This document shows, in pieces, positions 40,825 through 49,120 of a DNA stretch of 64,000 bases. Position 1 is the stretch's first letter, and every line of letters begins with the position of its first letter. The notes under the pieces were generated by a model. That model was not told where the DNA came from, ran no database searches, and was given only the letters and a program-made list of their open reading frames with translations. Position numbers and translations under genes: made by a program. The stretch is from Progne subis subis. Taxonomy: Eukaryota > Chordata > Aves > Passeriformes > Hirundinidae. The stretch covers positions 1,945,501 to 2,009,500 of the forward strand of contig JAKJHU010000062.1 in assembly GCA_022316685.1 (NCBI GenBank). Direction: 5' to 3'.

Positions 40825-43800
40825 CTTTAAGAGTTCAGCATCAGGCTCACTGCATGGCAACAAGGAAAAGGAGGAGTTTGGAAAGTTGCAAGTGAGTAAA
40901 AGAGCAAACGCTTGTTACTTCTTTTCCAATTTCAAAGCCACAGGTTTATCCATTCTGCCCTCAAAGCAAGGAGCTCAGCTGACTTGCAGAAAGAGGGTGA
41001 GAAAAGGTATTGCTACAAAAATTATGGCTACAGCTTTCCTCCTTTTTTGCCTCTTAGTAGGTACTCGGGATCTGTTTGACAAAGTCCATGGGGGAGGAAA
41101 ACACACATAAATAAATAAATAGAGGAGGGACGCACAGACTCTGTGTTACGATTCTTCTGCTAGGTGCCAAGTGCTGAGGAAGCATCATTTAATCATAATC
41201 CCATTTATTATAATAACTTTTGAACCCTCCTGGGTGCACAGTGACCTTTCAGCCCCTTTGGAAAATGTGATAAAACCAAAGGAAGCATTTTAGATGAGGA
41301 ACTCAGCTTGTCCCTCTCTAACAAGGATCCTTTCAGCTGGTCTGCTCTAACCTATTCCTTCTACATTTTCGAAGACAACCACGAAAAGCAACTGGTAAAT
41401 GACTTATAAAAACAATTCTTTGGGAGAATATGAAGACAGTGTCCAGTCTGTTAGAGAAAATTCAAGTTTGAGATGAAAATTTAAATGAAAGGACACAAAT
41501 TTTGCCCAAGAGTAGGTTAATTCTTTATTATTCATTGTTTGAAGAAGATTCAGTCTGACACAGCTGTTGTATCTACCCCACCTGACTCGTGAGCATCCTG
41601 ACTCTGGTCTAAGCAATCTTTTTAGGATGTAGAGCCCTGCACACTAGATCAGCTTAAAGGAAAATAATCAACTATAAAACCACTTGGAGAAATGGGGGAA
41701 AAAAAAAAAAAAATAGGACAACTAATACTGGGAGAAAAGGTGTCGAACAAGAGTGGAAGTGGAAATGAGCTACTGCTTCTGCTTTGCCCAAAGTCACCTG
41801 TGAAAGTCACCAAATATCAGCTGATCAGCAATAGCTGACTGCATGCTCTTTGCAAATATGACAAAATCCATTGGTTTAAGCCCTTTTCATTGTCTGACAC
41901 ATTTCACGTTTCTGTCCTCAGTGACTCAAGGCTAGTCACAAAGGTAGCTGACACATGGAAACTCAGTAATGTCTAATTTTTGTGCATGGGATGCAAGAGT
42001 CCCTGAAAGACCACAGAATGTGGATGTCCAAGTGGTTTTTTTGGCGTTTTTTTTGTGGGTTTTTTTGAGTTTGGGAGCTCCAACCACAGTGCACAGCAGA
42101 CGCAGAGAATTAAAAAAAAAAACAAAAAAAAAAAAAACAAAAAAAAACCCAACAAACAAACAAAAAAAAACCAAACAAAAAAACAAAAGGAATAATTTAA
42201 CAAAAAATCAGAACTCCATCCTTTCTGTACAACTTCACGTGAGACATCAAGCAGCTTACTACAGAAAATAAAATGGTGCAATAAAAATGGCACAGCAAGG
42301 AAGGACAAAGGTTCTGGTAATATGCAGCAGCAGATGGAGACTTCCAGATAACACAGACCTTTTATTCAAGCCCATTCCTACATTAATTAAAGCAATGGGT
42401 AAGTGAAAACAAATATGTCTCAGCATAATTGTCGCTAAATAGGCTTTCAAGGTTTGCCATGTGAGGTCTCATCAAATCTTTAGATCTAAGTGCCTTTATT
42501 CAGAAAAATCACTCACAATTCCAGCTTTTCTCCTTTTTTCATTAAATATCAGAATAAAACCCTTTTTTTGAAATAGAACTGACTGTCTTTGGATTCTCCC
42601 CCTCCCTCACTCCCCCAAGCTTTATGATTTAGTATCTGGCTAAGGAAAACTATATTTAATTAGGCTCATTAACCTTGCAGTGTGAACATGTCTTTTTTTT
42701 TTTTTTTAAATAAGTCATCTGCTAGTCATCTGCACAGTCATGTGGCTTCAGGGATAAAAGTAATTAAAGCAGTTACACTACAGCTAATTAGCCAATATTC
42801 TGTAATCACTCTCCTAGTTTACTTTTTTCTCTGAAGACATTTGAAAAAAATCATATTCAATTCCTTAACAGGAAATTCATCTCCTCTCTTTGAAGAACAC
42901 GGATCCAAAAATACCGAGCATTTCCTCAGAAAACAATAAATAAAACCACTTCATTAGGATAATTACATAAATATCCCAGCTTCCTAACACGTTCCTCATG
43001 AAGCAGACTAAGCTTTACAGAAGCTTTAAAAAAAAAAAATAAAAAAAAAAATAAATGTGTTGATGGCATCCCCTCAGATGGCGAAACAGAAAGCTCAAGG
43101 ATGCCTGAGGCGGTGGTTTCACGAGCATCTTAAGGCAGCACTGCTCCCAAAAGGAGCTGCCCCCCTCAACTGGTTATTTCATTTTGTGTGCCAGAGACAG
43201 CATATGTGCTCCTGCTCCTACCACGAGCACACGACAGAACGGCGAAGGGAAGTGATGAAAGCTGTTATTTCGGGAGAGGAGACCGAAAGCGCGTCCTGAA
43301 CCTTCCGCGGAGAAACGAGGAGTTCAGCTGGACACAGGCTGACCCCAGCTGGCCAGGCAGAGCTGAGCAAAGCCACCAGTGGGACAGAAGAGGCTTTGGG
43401 GTCAGGTCTTGTTGCACTTGTCTCACCATGTTAAGCTGTTTAGGGATTCAGCTTTAGCAAGAAAGAAGCCGTGGTTATTATTCCATAGCAACACTCGATA
43501 TGGACCAATAGATCTTTAATTTCATGTGGGTCTTCCTTTATACCAGAGTCTCCAAGTTATCAGCATCCAGATACTCAAAGCAGGACTCCAGATGTCAAAG
43601 CAGGACATCAAAGCACGAGCCCTGAAGGAGAAATCATCTCTGCTGCCTTGTGCCATCAGTGAAATCACACGGCGCTGTCCATGGATCACACAAAACCGAC
43701 CATGGCATCCTCCTCCAAAGCACTCTGGAAACCACTGGCAAGCCTTCCCTCAGGAAGTGAGATGCAGAACATCAGGACACGGTTTCCTGCAGGTCCAAGT

Positions 43801-44390
43801 CCCCCGTTGTTCCCTCTCTTCTTCCCTGGCTTGGGACATCTCCTCACCCCAAAAACCCAGCTGTCCTCATGTGGTCCTTACAGCCAAGAGTAAAACTCCA
43901 TTAACTTGCACAAAGGCCAAAATAAAACAAATGAATGTAATTGTTGATCTGTACCCGCCTTTCCTTCAACAAAAGAACTGATTTGGTCACTCCACCCAGT
44001 GCCTTACTTATTTCCAAGACATCTACTTGTCCTTCAAATTTGATTAAAATTACCCAGCAGATTCAAAAGGTGTTGGAACAGTGAAGAACCAGAGCCACAG
44101 TGCAGGCTAAAAACAGCTATTAATATATTAGAACAGAATTATGCTGCCTTGAAAAGGGATGTAACACTTCATTATCTAAATGCCACTTACCAACAGGCTA
44201 GCTCTCACATGTAGATGGCTCAGAAATACCAACTATAATTAAAAATATCAATTGAAACATAATGCATGTATTTTTGGCCCTTCAGCGAGAGGGTCTGAGC
44301 CACACAGATAGATACTGGGGTTCTTTTGGAATCCAAGAACACTGCAAAACACCGCAATTAATTGCTCATTACTCAGAATACATACATATA

Positions 44391-44434
<44 letters not shown>

Positions 44435-47062
44435 GACATATATAGACACACAGAGTTAATAAAGCATATAATCATATGAAGATCATTTGTCCAACCTGCT
44501 GTGCAATGCAGCATCAACTCTGAGGTCAGACCAGGCTGCTGAGAGCTTTATTTGGGTGGGGTTTGAGAGTCCCAAGGATGAAGATTGCACAGCTTCTCTG
44601 AACCCAGCACCTGACTGTTCTGCCCCAAGTTTTCCCTCATATCCACTATGAACTTCTCTGCCTCAGGACTCCTAAACCAAATTTCCCTGGTCCCAGCCCC
44701 ATTGTGCTGTCCCTCTGCTGAAGCTGGGGCAGTTCTATCAAACTCTCTTTCCTACTGGAAAGAGAAACTGGACCCAATCTTCCACGCACATTCCAAGTGC
44801 TGGGCAGAGGGGCTGGTCCCTGTGTCCCCACGTGTCTGATCCCCACAGTTAAACCAAAGCAGCACACTACTAGCTCACACTTCCAAAACTCACTGATATG
44901 TTCCAATATTTCATCGTGGAGTGACATTAAAAGTTGCATCGGATACTCTTCTGAAGTGTGACAAAACATTAAACATCTGGGCTAGGATAACCCAGCAGAG
45001 CAGGAGAGGCAGACTCCTTCCCCTCCCTGCAGGCATCGTGGTGAACCCGAGCACTCAAGCTCTGCAAGCAGTCCTTGTGGAATGGAAAACATGGAAAACT
45101 TGGAAAACCCTTTGTCCTGCTGATTTTTACGTGACTCTCGAGTGGCAAATGTATCAGTGCATGAGGCTGGTGAGCCTCTGACTGTGCACATCGGGGTCTT
45201 TTCACCTGTGTAACATGCACCTGGTCTTTATTCCAAGGAAATGAAGTGTTGGGCATGAGGGGAGGAGATAAGGAGGGAAGAATCAAGGAATTTTACAAAA
45301 ATGTATTTATTTATTAAAGAAAAATCACACGGGAAAGCACTACATGCAGTGCAGAGTTTGGCTTGTCAGTGATAAACAAAGTTGTTCTCTCTAATGGCAA
45401 CATCAGAGACCTGCTGCTTCAATATTGACATTATGCAGCACGCACGGAAACAGCAGACACAGGAAACAACACTAACTATATATTTTTAAGTAAAATATAT
45501 TTTACCACTAGATGTCCTTGTTAGAAAACTATAATTCTACACAAAGCTGCGTGGGAAACGGGGCAAATCACCTGAATTAGTGTTAAAGCTGGTGGCACAG
45601 GCCTGTAAAACCCTCAAAAGCTGAGGTGCCTAAGTCAACAGAAGCAGTCAGTATGTTAAGTTAAGCCATGTTAAGTGCTGTATTAAGTATGTATTAAGTA
45701 TCTCCTGTATTTCAGATACATATTCAGTGGGAGAACAAATGGCAGGGAGGTGCAGCTCTCTCTTTAAAGCAGCCAGCATGAGGGAGATGTTAGAAGCTGC
45801 CACTTAAACATGGTCACAGCCACACCATTCCCTTCCCTACACCGGTCCTGAACATCTAACCCAGCTCATTTCGACCACAACTGCCCCAAACAAAGATGAC
45901 TGGGAAGGGATGGCAACACGTATTAGAACTGAGCTGACTCCTCCTTCATGTTTCAACTAATTTTAAGCTTGAATTTACTATGAAAAAGCATGACACACTC
46001 CTAGTTCAAAGTAACTGGAGTGCACTTGCAGACTTTTGTGCTAGCTGTTTTTCCTAACAGTGATGTTTCATCACTACGTTATTAATGGGGTTTTTTTTCA
46101 GCTCTTCGGAGGGCTGCAGTTGAAACTCACCTGTCCCTACGAGCAGCCCATGAACAAGAGCAATCAGACAGCTCCCTTTTGAAAGCTGCAACGTTTCCAC
46201 AGTTTCAGTGAGTGGAAACACAGCTCTCACCTGCCCGTGCACAGGCTAAACTGCGTGGTGGCTCTGTGAAAAGCGCCTGTGCTGGTTCTCATGACAGGCA
46301 CGTGATGCCACAACCTCCTGAACTCCGCTAGTGCCAACTTCGAGACCTACCTGTCCTCTCTTCTGTGAGGCCAGCCCTGTGTCTCCTCCACTTCATTGTC
46401 CGCCTGCTCACAATGACCAAATTACCACCCCTTAGTGGCACGCTGTAGGAAGTCCCACTGCTCTAACTCATCCCACTGCTGCACCTGGGTTTTGCCAAGG
46501 AAGCTGCAGCACTTTCCCCTTCCCCGGCAACGAGGAGAACTCCAGGAGAAGGCAGAGAAAACCTTTCTTGGCTGCTCTCTGCCTTACCTGAGGCACAGCC
46601 ATCCTTCCAGCCCGGAGATCACCTGCAAAATCCCTACCACTCCTCCGAGAGCAAGTACGACCAGAAGAGGTGGAGTCTGGACTTTGCAAATCAGAGCCCA
46701 AATTAAGTGTTTTTAATCTTAAGAGGGGAGGAAGGATTACCCCGTTAGAACTGCGTGCAAGAGAGAGCCAGGTCCAGCTTGGAGACAGGACCTGCGGAGC
46801 TGCCCGACAACCTCTGACCGCGCTCGGAACCACTAAAGCCAAACGCGACACGGAAACTCGCGTTTAACCCACACCCTCCTCCCGGAGCGTATCACAACAC
46901 CCCCAGGAAGCGTAGGGCTGCTCCTATTCCGGCCTTTCAGAGGAACACCAGCAGGGGCCCAAGCTCCGCTCCGCCCCGGGGACCCGCAGCGCCCACCGGG
47001 GATCGCCGGCGCCGCCGCCGCCGCCGCTTACCCAGCTCGGTGCCCGGGTTCCGCCCCGCCAT
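2524..47062 (-). CDS. DERA: Deoxyribose-phosphate aldolase, 9 coding exons, 318 aa
   Basis: DERA is a cytosolic class I (Schiff-base) aldolase. It splits 2-deoxy-D-ribose 5-phosphate into acetaldehyde and glyceraldehyde 3-phosphate in deoxynucleoside catabolism. The spliced exons (complement of 47032-47062, 39290-39387, 36884-37031, 35667-35762, 34059-34193, 27293-27421, 7702-7814, 3981-4130 and 2524-2580) total 957 nt with no frame break, giving 318 residues, equal to the human enzyme. The Schiff-base lysine falls at residue 218 in FIKTSTGK, the second catalytic lysine at 254 in GFKPAGG, and the catalytic aspartate at 155 in EIDIVI. All three sit at the human positions. All eight introns are GT-AG. 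The start codon has a purine at -3 and G at +4. STRAP lies upstream on the same strand. Exon boundaries come from homology and phase, not from transcripts. Confidence 0.96.
3981..4130 (-). CDS. DERA: DERA coding exon 8 with Lys254
   Basis: The 150 nt encode residues 251-300, VGFKPAGGIRTAQEAITWL to LGDIEQQ. Lys254 in GFKPAGG is the second active-site lysine. The acceptor is a purine-ended CTAAAG after a long T-rich tract, and the donor is CAG|GTTGGT. Confidence 0.95.
4131..7701 (-). other. DERA: DERA intron 7
   Basis: A 3.6-kb intron. It includes a GC-rich stretch at about 6480-7370 whose overlapping frames (two of 165 aa) have no recognisable domain. The part at 4440-4525 contains short imperfect direct repeats of a GATATC/CACACAGTGC-type sequence. 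No mobile element was identified with confidence. Confidence 0.7.
7702..7814 (-). CDS. DERA: DERA coding exon 7 with Schiff-base Lys218
   Basis: The 113 nt encode residues 213-250, GSDFIKTSTGKEVENATFPV to WQTGYK. Lys218 in FIKTSTG is the family's Schiff-base lysine. The acceptor is TTTTCAG and the donor is AAG|GTAGTT. Confidence 0.96.
11487..11544. repeat. Perfect 29-bp tandem duplication
   Basis: Two identical 29-bp copies (11487-11515 and 11516-11544) containing CTTAATTGTCCCACTTAC sit head to tail inside DERA intron 6. Perfect identity suggests a recent event or a copy-number-variable site. Confidence 0.9.
15823..15892. repeat. (TATATC)n microsatellite
   Basis: About 70 bp of a six-base TATATC repeat with a short TA-rich end, in DERA intron 6. 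It keeps a frame open (an IYIYIY repeat) that has no coding meaning. Confidence 0.9.
19130..19525 (+). mobile_element. Interspersed repeat copy A, possible LTR remnant
   Basis: This roughly 400-bp segment matches 36351-36740 in the opposite orientation. Shared blocks include CACGCAGACAAGAGATTTTC, TTCTCCGATCCAGCTCAAAG and GAAATATGCAAACAAAGGAC. The match runs from about GTCAC at 19134 to CAGGGTAA at 19524, with the last third nearly identical. Two separate insertion sites show that it is a dispersed element. Its length and the lack of an A tail suggest a solo LTR, but I see no clear TG/CA ends or target duplication, so the family is uncertain. Confidence 0.6.
25240..25520. repeat. AT-rich low-complexity tract
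   Basis: About 280 bp made almost wholly of A and T, with many short TATATA and ATATAAT runs, in DERA intron 6. Confidence 0.8.
26489..26520. repeat. Poly-A homopolymer, 32 nt
   Basis: An uninterrupted A run followed by GGAGG and a second A run. No retroposon body is recognised upstream. Confidence 0.85.
27293..27421 (-). CDS. DERA: DERA coding exon 6
   Basis: The 129 nt encode residues 170-212, GLYEEIRLCRAACGEAHMK through ASMIAMMA, plus one base. KTILATGELG is a conserved strand of the TIM barrel. The acceptor is CCCCAG and the donor is GCAG|GTAAAA. It is followed by the largest intron, 19.5 kb. Confidence 0.95.
29189..29635 (+). mobile_element. Probable solo LTR of an avian endogenous retrovirus
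   Basis: The 447-bp element starts TGATGCCTTG and ends CAAGGCAGGCATCA. These are imperfect inverted ends with the TG...CA termini typical of LTRs. An AATAAA polyadenylation signal lies at 29564-29569, about 66 bp before the end, as expected for R/U5. The flanks (CTTT before, TTTT after) are too weak to prove a target-site duplication. No internal retroviral sequence accompanies it, so recombination to a solo LTR is inferred. The ERVL-like assignment rests on general resemblance only. Confidence 0.7.
30181..30340. repeat. A/C-rich low-complexity block
   Basis: A long purine/C tract of CAAA, CAAAA and ACCCC units in DERA intron 5. It keeps lysine- and glutamine-rich frames open by composition alone. 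Confidence 0.85.
34059..34193 (-). CDS. DERA: DERA coding exon 5 with catalytic Asp155
   Basis: The 135 nt encode residues 125-169, VAAGFPSGQT through REIDIVISRTLVLTGQWE, plus one base. Asp155 aligns with human Asp155 and E. coli Asp102, part of the proton-relay site. The acceptor is ACGCCAG and the donor is GAAG|GTAAGT. Confidence 0.95.
34838..34912 (+). mobile_element. CR1 LINE 3' end fragment
   Basis: GGGCTTGCACCAGATCAC, then CTCCCTTCCAATCTGAGTAA and TTCTGTGGTTCTG resemble the conserved 3' end of avian CR1, which closes with short ATTCTRTG-type repeats. Only about 75 bp are recognisable, in DERA intron 4. Confidence 0.6.
35066..35215 (+). mobile_element. Diverged avian LTR fragment
   Basis: TGGTTTGGGCTGGGATAG, CAGTGTTGGTTCC, GGGGTGTTTTGG and CACAGAGTCAAGGCCTTTTC occur in the order of the 5' part of a common avian retroviral LTR. 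The middle has lost sequence and no 3' half is visible. Recognition is from memory of the family and needs a repeat search. Confidence 0.5.
35667..35762 (-). CDS. DERA: DERA coding exon 4
   Basis: The 96 nt encode residues 93-124, GITAGAVCVYPARVSDAV to NIPVAS, plus one base. The acceptor is TTTTGCAG and the donor is TTCAG|GTAAGC. The VCVYPARV core is characteristic of the DeoC/DERA family. Confidence 0.95.
36351..36740 (-). mobile_element. Interspersed repeat copy B, possible LTR remnant
   Basis: Inverted partner of copy A, in DERA intron 3. It runs on the minus strand from about 36740 to 36351 and lies directly beside a (TAAAA)n tract. The frame containing FYTFVGLAEDWL is shared with copy A, which explains two similar-looking conceptual proteins. 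I regard that frame as a by-product of repeat identity, because no known domain is visible. Confidence 0.6.
36754..36856. repeat. (TAAAA)n pentanucleotide microsatellite
   Basis: About 100 bp of AATAA/TAAAA units with two AACAAGAA interruptions. It begins next to repeat copy B and ends about 30 bp from DERA exon 3, on the donor side. Confidence 0.9.
36884..37031 (-). CDS. DERA: DERA coding exon 3
   Basis: The 148 nt encode residues 44-92, AAWLLKAVTCIDLTTLSGDD through ALDMHDK, plus one base. The ligands are near the human sequence. The donor GATAAAG|GTAAAG lies only about 30 bp from the (TAAAA)n tract, which occupies the start of intron 3. Confidence 0.95.
39290..39387 (-). CDS. DERA: DERA coding exon 2
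   Basis: The 98 nt encode residues 11-43, from ELGWISKVYVNRPAVV to the conserved NWQ. The acceptor follows a C-rich tract (CCCCCCAG) and the donor is CAA|GTAAGT. The downstream intron is about 2.3 kb. Confidence 0.94.
39408..39472. repeat. A-rich low-complexity run
   Basis: A-rich stretch with occasional T, located about 20 bp upstream of the DERA exon 2 acceptor in transcript sense. On the minus strand it therefore supplies a T-rich sequence before the C-rich acceptor tract. Confidence 0.8.
40495..40521. repeat. Poly-A homopolymer
   Basis: A 27-nt A run in DERA intron 1. Confidence 0.85.
40777..40824. repeat. Poly-T homopolymer, 48 nt
   Basis: The longest homopolymer in the window, an uninterrupted T run in DERA intron 1. 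Such tracts are prone to length error in assemblies. Confidence 0.85.
42112..42190. repeat. A-rich tract with C interruptions
   Basis: A runs broken by single C or CC, following a T-rich segment at 42040-42066. The two could pair as an imperfect A/T inverted repeat. No retroposon body identified. Confidence 0.75.
44398..44431. repeat. (TA)n microsatellite
   Basis: A 34-bp alternating AT tract flanked by TATGTGTGC and TTCAGACATATA, in DERA intron 1. Confidence 0.9.
44478..44700 (-). mobile_element. CR1 LINE fragment, minus orientation
   Basis: The plus strand reads GATCATTTGTCCAACCTGCT, then AGGCTGCTGAGAGCTTT, CCAAGGATGAAGATT and CAGCTTCTCTGAACCC. This is the order of motifs on the reverse complement of the avian CR1 3' region. 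Similarity fades after about 44700. The terminal ATTCTRTG repeats are missing, so the 3' tip is lost or decayed. Confidence 0.55.
47032..47062 (-). CDS. DERA: DERA coding exon 1
   Basis: The 31 coding nt give MAGRNPGTEL plus the first base of codon 11. Human DERA begins similarly, with NRGTEL before the first splice. The donor is G|GTAAG. The exon sits in GC-rich promoter DNA. Confidence 0.93.
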
Positions 47063-47212
47063 GGCCCGCGATCTCCGCCCCGCGATCCCCGGCCGGGCGG
47101 GCAGCCCTGGGCCCCGCCCCGCACCGCCCCGCACCGGCAGGAAGCTCCGCCACACGTGGGGACCGAGCGGGCAAGGCAAACACGGCCCTGATGCGGCGGG
47201 AGAGGCGGGGAT
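47063..47212 (-). promoter_or_regulatory. DERA: DERA promoter and 5' UTR, GC-rich
   Basis: Only about 150 bp separate the DERA ATG from the minisatellite. The segment is CpG-rich, has several CCCCGCCCC/CCGCCCCGC boxes suited to Sp/KLF factors, and has one CACGTG E-box at 47153-47158. No TATA box is evident. CpG richness continues into exon 1 and intron 1 to about 46860. The transcription start is not defined by sequence alone. Confidence 0.7.
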
Positions 47213-49120
47213 GTCCCTTCCTCTGGAGGTACACGGATATCCCGTTCCTCTGGAGGTACATGGATATCCCGTTCGTGGTTATTCCGTTCCTTTGGAGGTA
47301 CATGGATATCCCGTTCCTTTGGAGGTACACGGATATTCCATTCATAGATATTCAGATCCTCTGGAGGTACATGTATATCCCATTCTTCTGGAGGTACACG
47401 GATATTCCGTTCATGGATATTCTGTTCTCCTGGAGGTACATGAATATTCCGTTCATGGATATTCCGTTCATGGATATTCAGTTCCTCTGGAGGTACATGG
47501 ATATCCTCCCGTTCCTTTGGAGGTACATGGATATTCCATTCATGGATATTCCGTTCATGGATATTCCATTCCTTTGGAGGTACATGGATATTCCATTCAT
47601 GGATATTCCGTTCATGGATATCCCGTTCCTTTGGAGGTACATGAATATTCCGTTCATGGATATTCCGTTCATGGATATTCAGTTCCTCTGGAGGTACATG
47701 GATATCCTCCCGTTCCTTTGGAGGTACATGGATATTCCATTCATGGATATTCCGTTCATGGATATTCCATTCCTTTGGAGGTACATGGAAATCCTGTTCA
47801 TGGATATTCAGTTCCTCTGGAGGTACATGGATATCCTCCCGTTCCTTTGGAGGTACATGGATATTCCATTCATGGATAGTCCGTTCATGGATATTCCATT
47901 CCTTTGGAGGTACGTGGACATTCCATTCATGGATATTCTGTTCATGGATATCCCGTTCCTTTGGAGGTACATGGAAATCCTGTTCATGGATATTCAGTTC
48001 CTCTGGAGGTACATGGATATCCTCCCGTTCCTTTGGAGGTACATGGATATTCCATTCATGGATATTCCGTTCCTGGATATTCCATTCCTTTGGAGGTACA
48101 TGGAAATCCTGTTCATGGATATTCAGTTCCTCTGGAGGTACATGGATATCCTCCCGTTCCTTTGGAGGTACATGGATATTCCATTCATGGATATTCCGTT
48201 CATGGATATTCCATTCCTTTGGAGGTACATGGAAATCCTGTTCATGGATATTCAGTTCCTCTGGAGGTACATGGATATCCCGTCCCTTTGGAGGTACATG
48301 GATATTCCATTCATGGATATTCCGTTCATGGATATTCCATTCCTTTGGAGGTACATGGAAATCCTGTTCATGGATATTCAGTTCCTCTGGAGGTACATGG
48401 ATATCCCGTCCCTTTGGAGGTACATGGATATTCCATTCATGGATATTCCGTTCATGGATATTCCATTCCTTTGGAGGTACATGGAAATCCTGTTCATGGA
48501 TATTCAGTTCCTCTGGAGGTACATGGATATCCTCCCGTTCCTTTGGAGGTACACAGACATTCTGTTCATGGATATTCTGTTCTCCTGGAGGTACACGGAT
48601 ACTCCGTTCATGGATATTCTGTTCCTTTGGAGGTACAGGAATACCCCATTCCTCTGGAGGTACACGTGATGCCTTCCCAAGGCATCACACAGATATTCCA
48701 TTCCTCTGGAGGTACATGAATATCCCATTCCTTTGGAGGTACACGTGATGCCTTCCCAAAGCATCAAAGAGATATTCCATTCCTCTGGAGGTACATGAAT
48801 ATCCCATTCCTTCAGAGGTACATGGATATCCCGTTCCCTTGGAGGTACACGGGTATTCTGTTCATGGATATCCCATTCCTCTGGAGGTACATGGATATTC
48901 TGTTGATGGATATTCCATTCCTTTGGAGGTACACAGATATTCTGTTCCTCTGGAGGTTCATGGATATTCCATTCCTCTGGAGGTATATGGATATTCCTTT
49001 CATGGATATCCCATTCCCTTGGAGGTACACAGATATTCCGTTCCTCTGGAGGTACATGGATATTCCTTTCATGGATATCCCATTCCCTTGGAGGTACACG
49101 GATATTCCGTTCCTCTGGCG
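47213..49120. repeat. Composite minisatellite of 27-bp and 15-bp modules
   Basis: About 1.9 kb of tandem repeats. The 27-bp module is TTCCTYTGGAGGTACATGGA followed by TATCCCG or TATTCCA; the 15-bp module is TTCATGGATATTCCG. Between about 47480 and 48540 the modules form a 129-bp higher-order unit (two 27-mers with a 3-bp insert, two 15-mers, a 27-mer with ATGGAAATCCTG, a 15-mer), in some copies shortened to 126 bp. All module lengths are multiples of three, so several frames on both strands stay open, including 47191-48669 (492 codons). I see no promoter, conserved domain or splice context for a protein there, so it is annotated as repeat DNA. Confidence 0.92.
48666..48688. repeat. Hairpin-forming insertion in the minisatellite
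   Basis: GTGATGCCTT and AAGGCATCAC form a perfect 10-bp inverted repeat around CCC. It interrupts the 27-bp module and supplies the TGA that closes the long plus-strand frame. A decayed second copy lies at 48745-48769. Confidence 0.85.

Larger units (their letters stand above)
39388..47031 (-). other. DERA: DERA intron 1, 7.6 kb
   Basis: The first intron is rich in homopolymers (A-rich 39408-39472, A run 40495-40521, T run 40777-40824, A-rich 42112-42190). It also holds a (TA)n tract at 44398-44431 and a CR1-like fragment at about 44478-44700. From about 46600 toward exon 1 the GC content rises into the promoter CpG-rich zone. Confidence 0.7.

Noticed and set aside
41969..42271. Lysine-rich 100-codon frame
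   Set aside because: Low-complexity A/C tract, with no coding evidence.
47191..48669. A true 492-residue repetitive protein gene
   Set aside because: The frame is a consequence of repeat modules divisible by three, and other frames on both strands are equally open. No start context, domain or transcript evidence supports it, so it is kept only as a finding.
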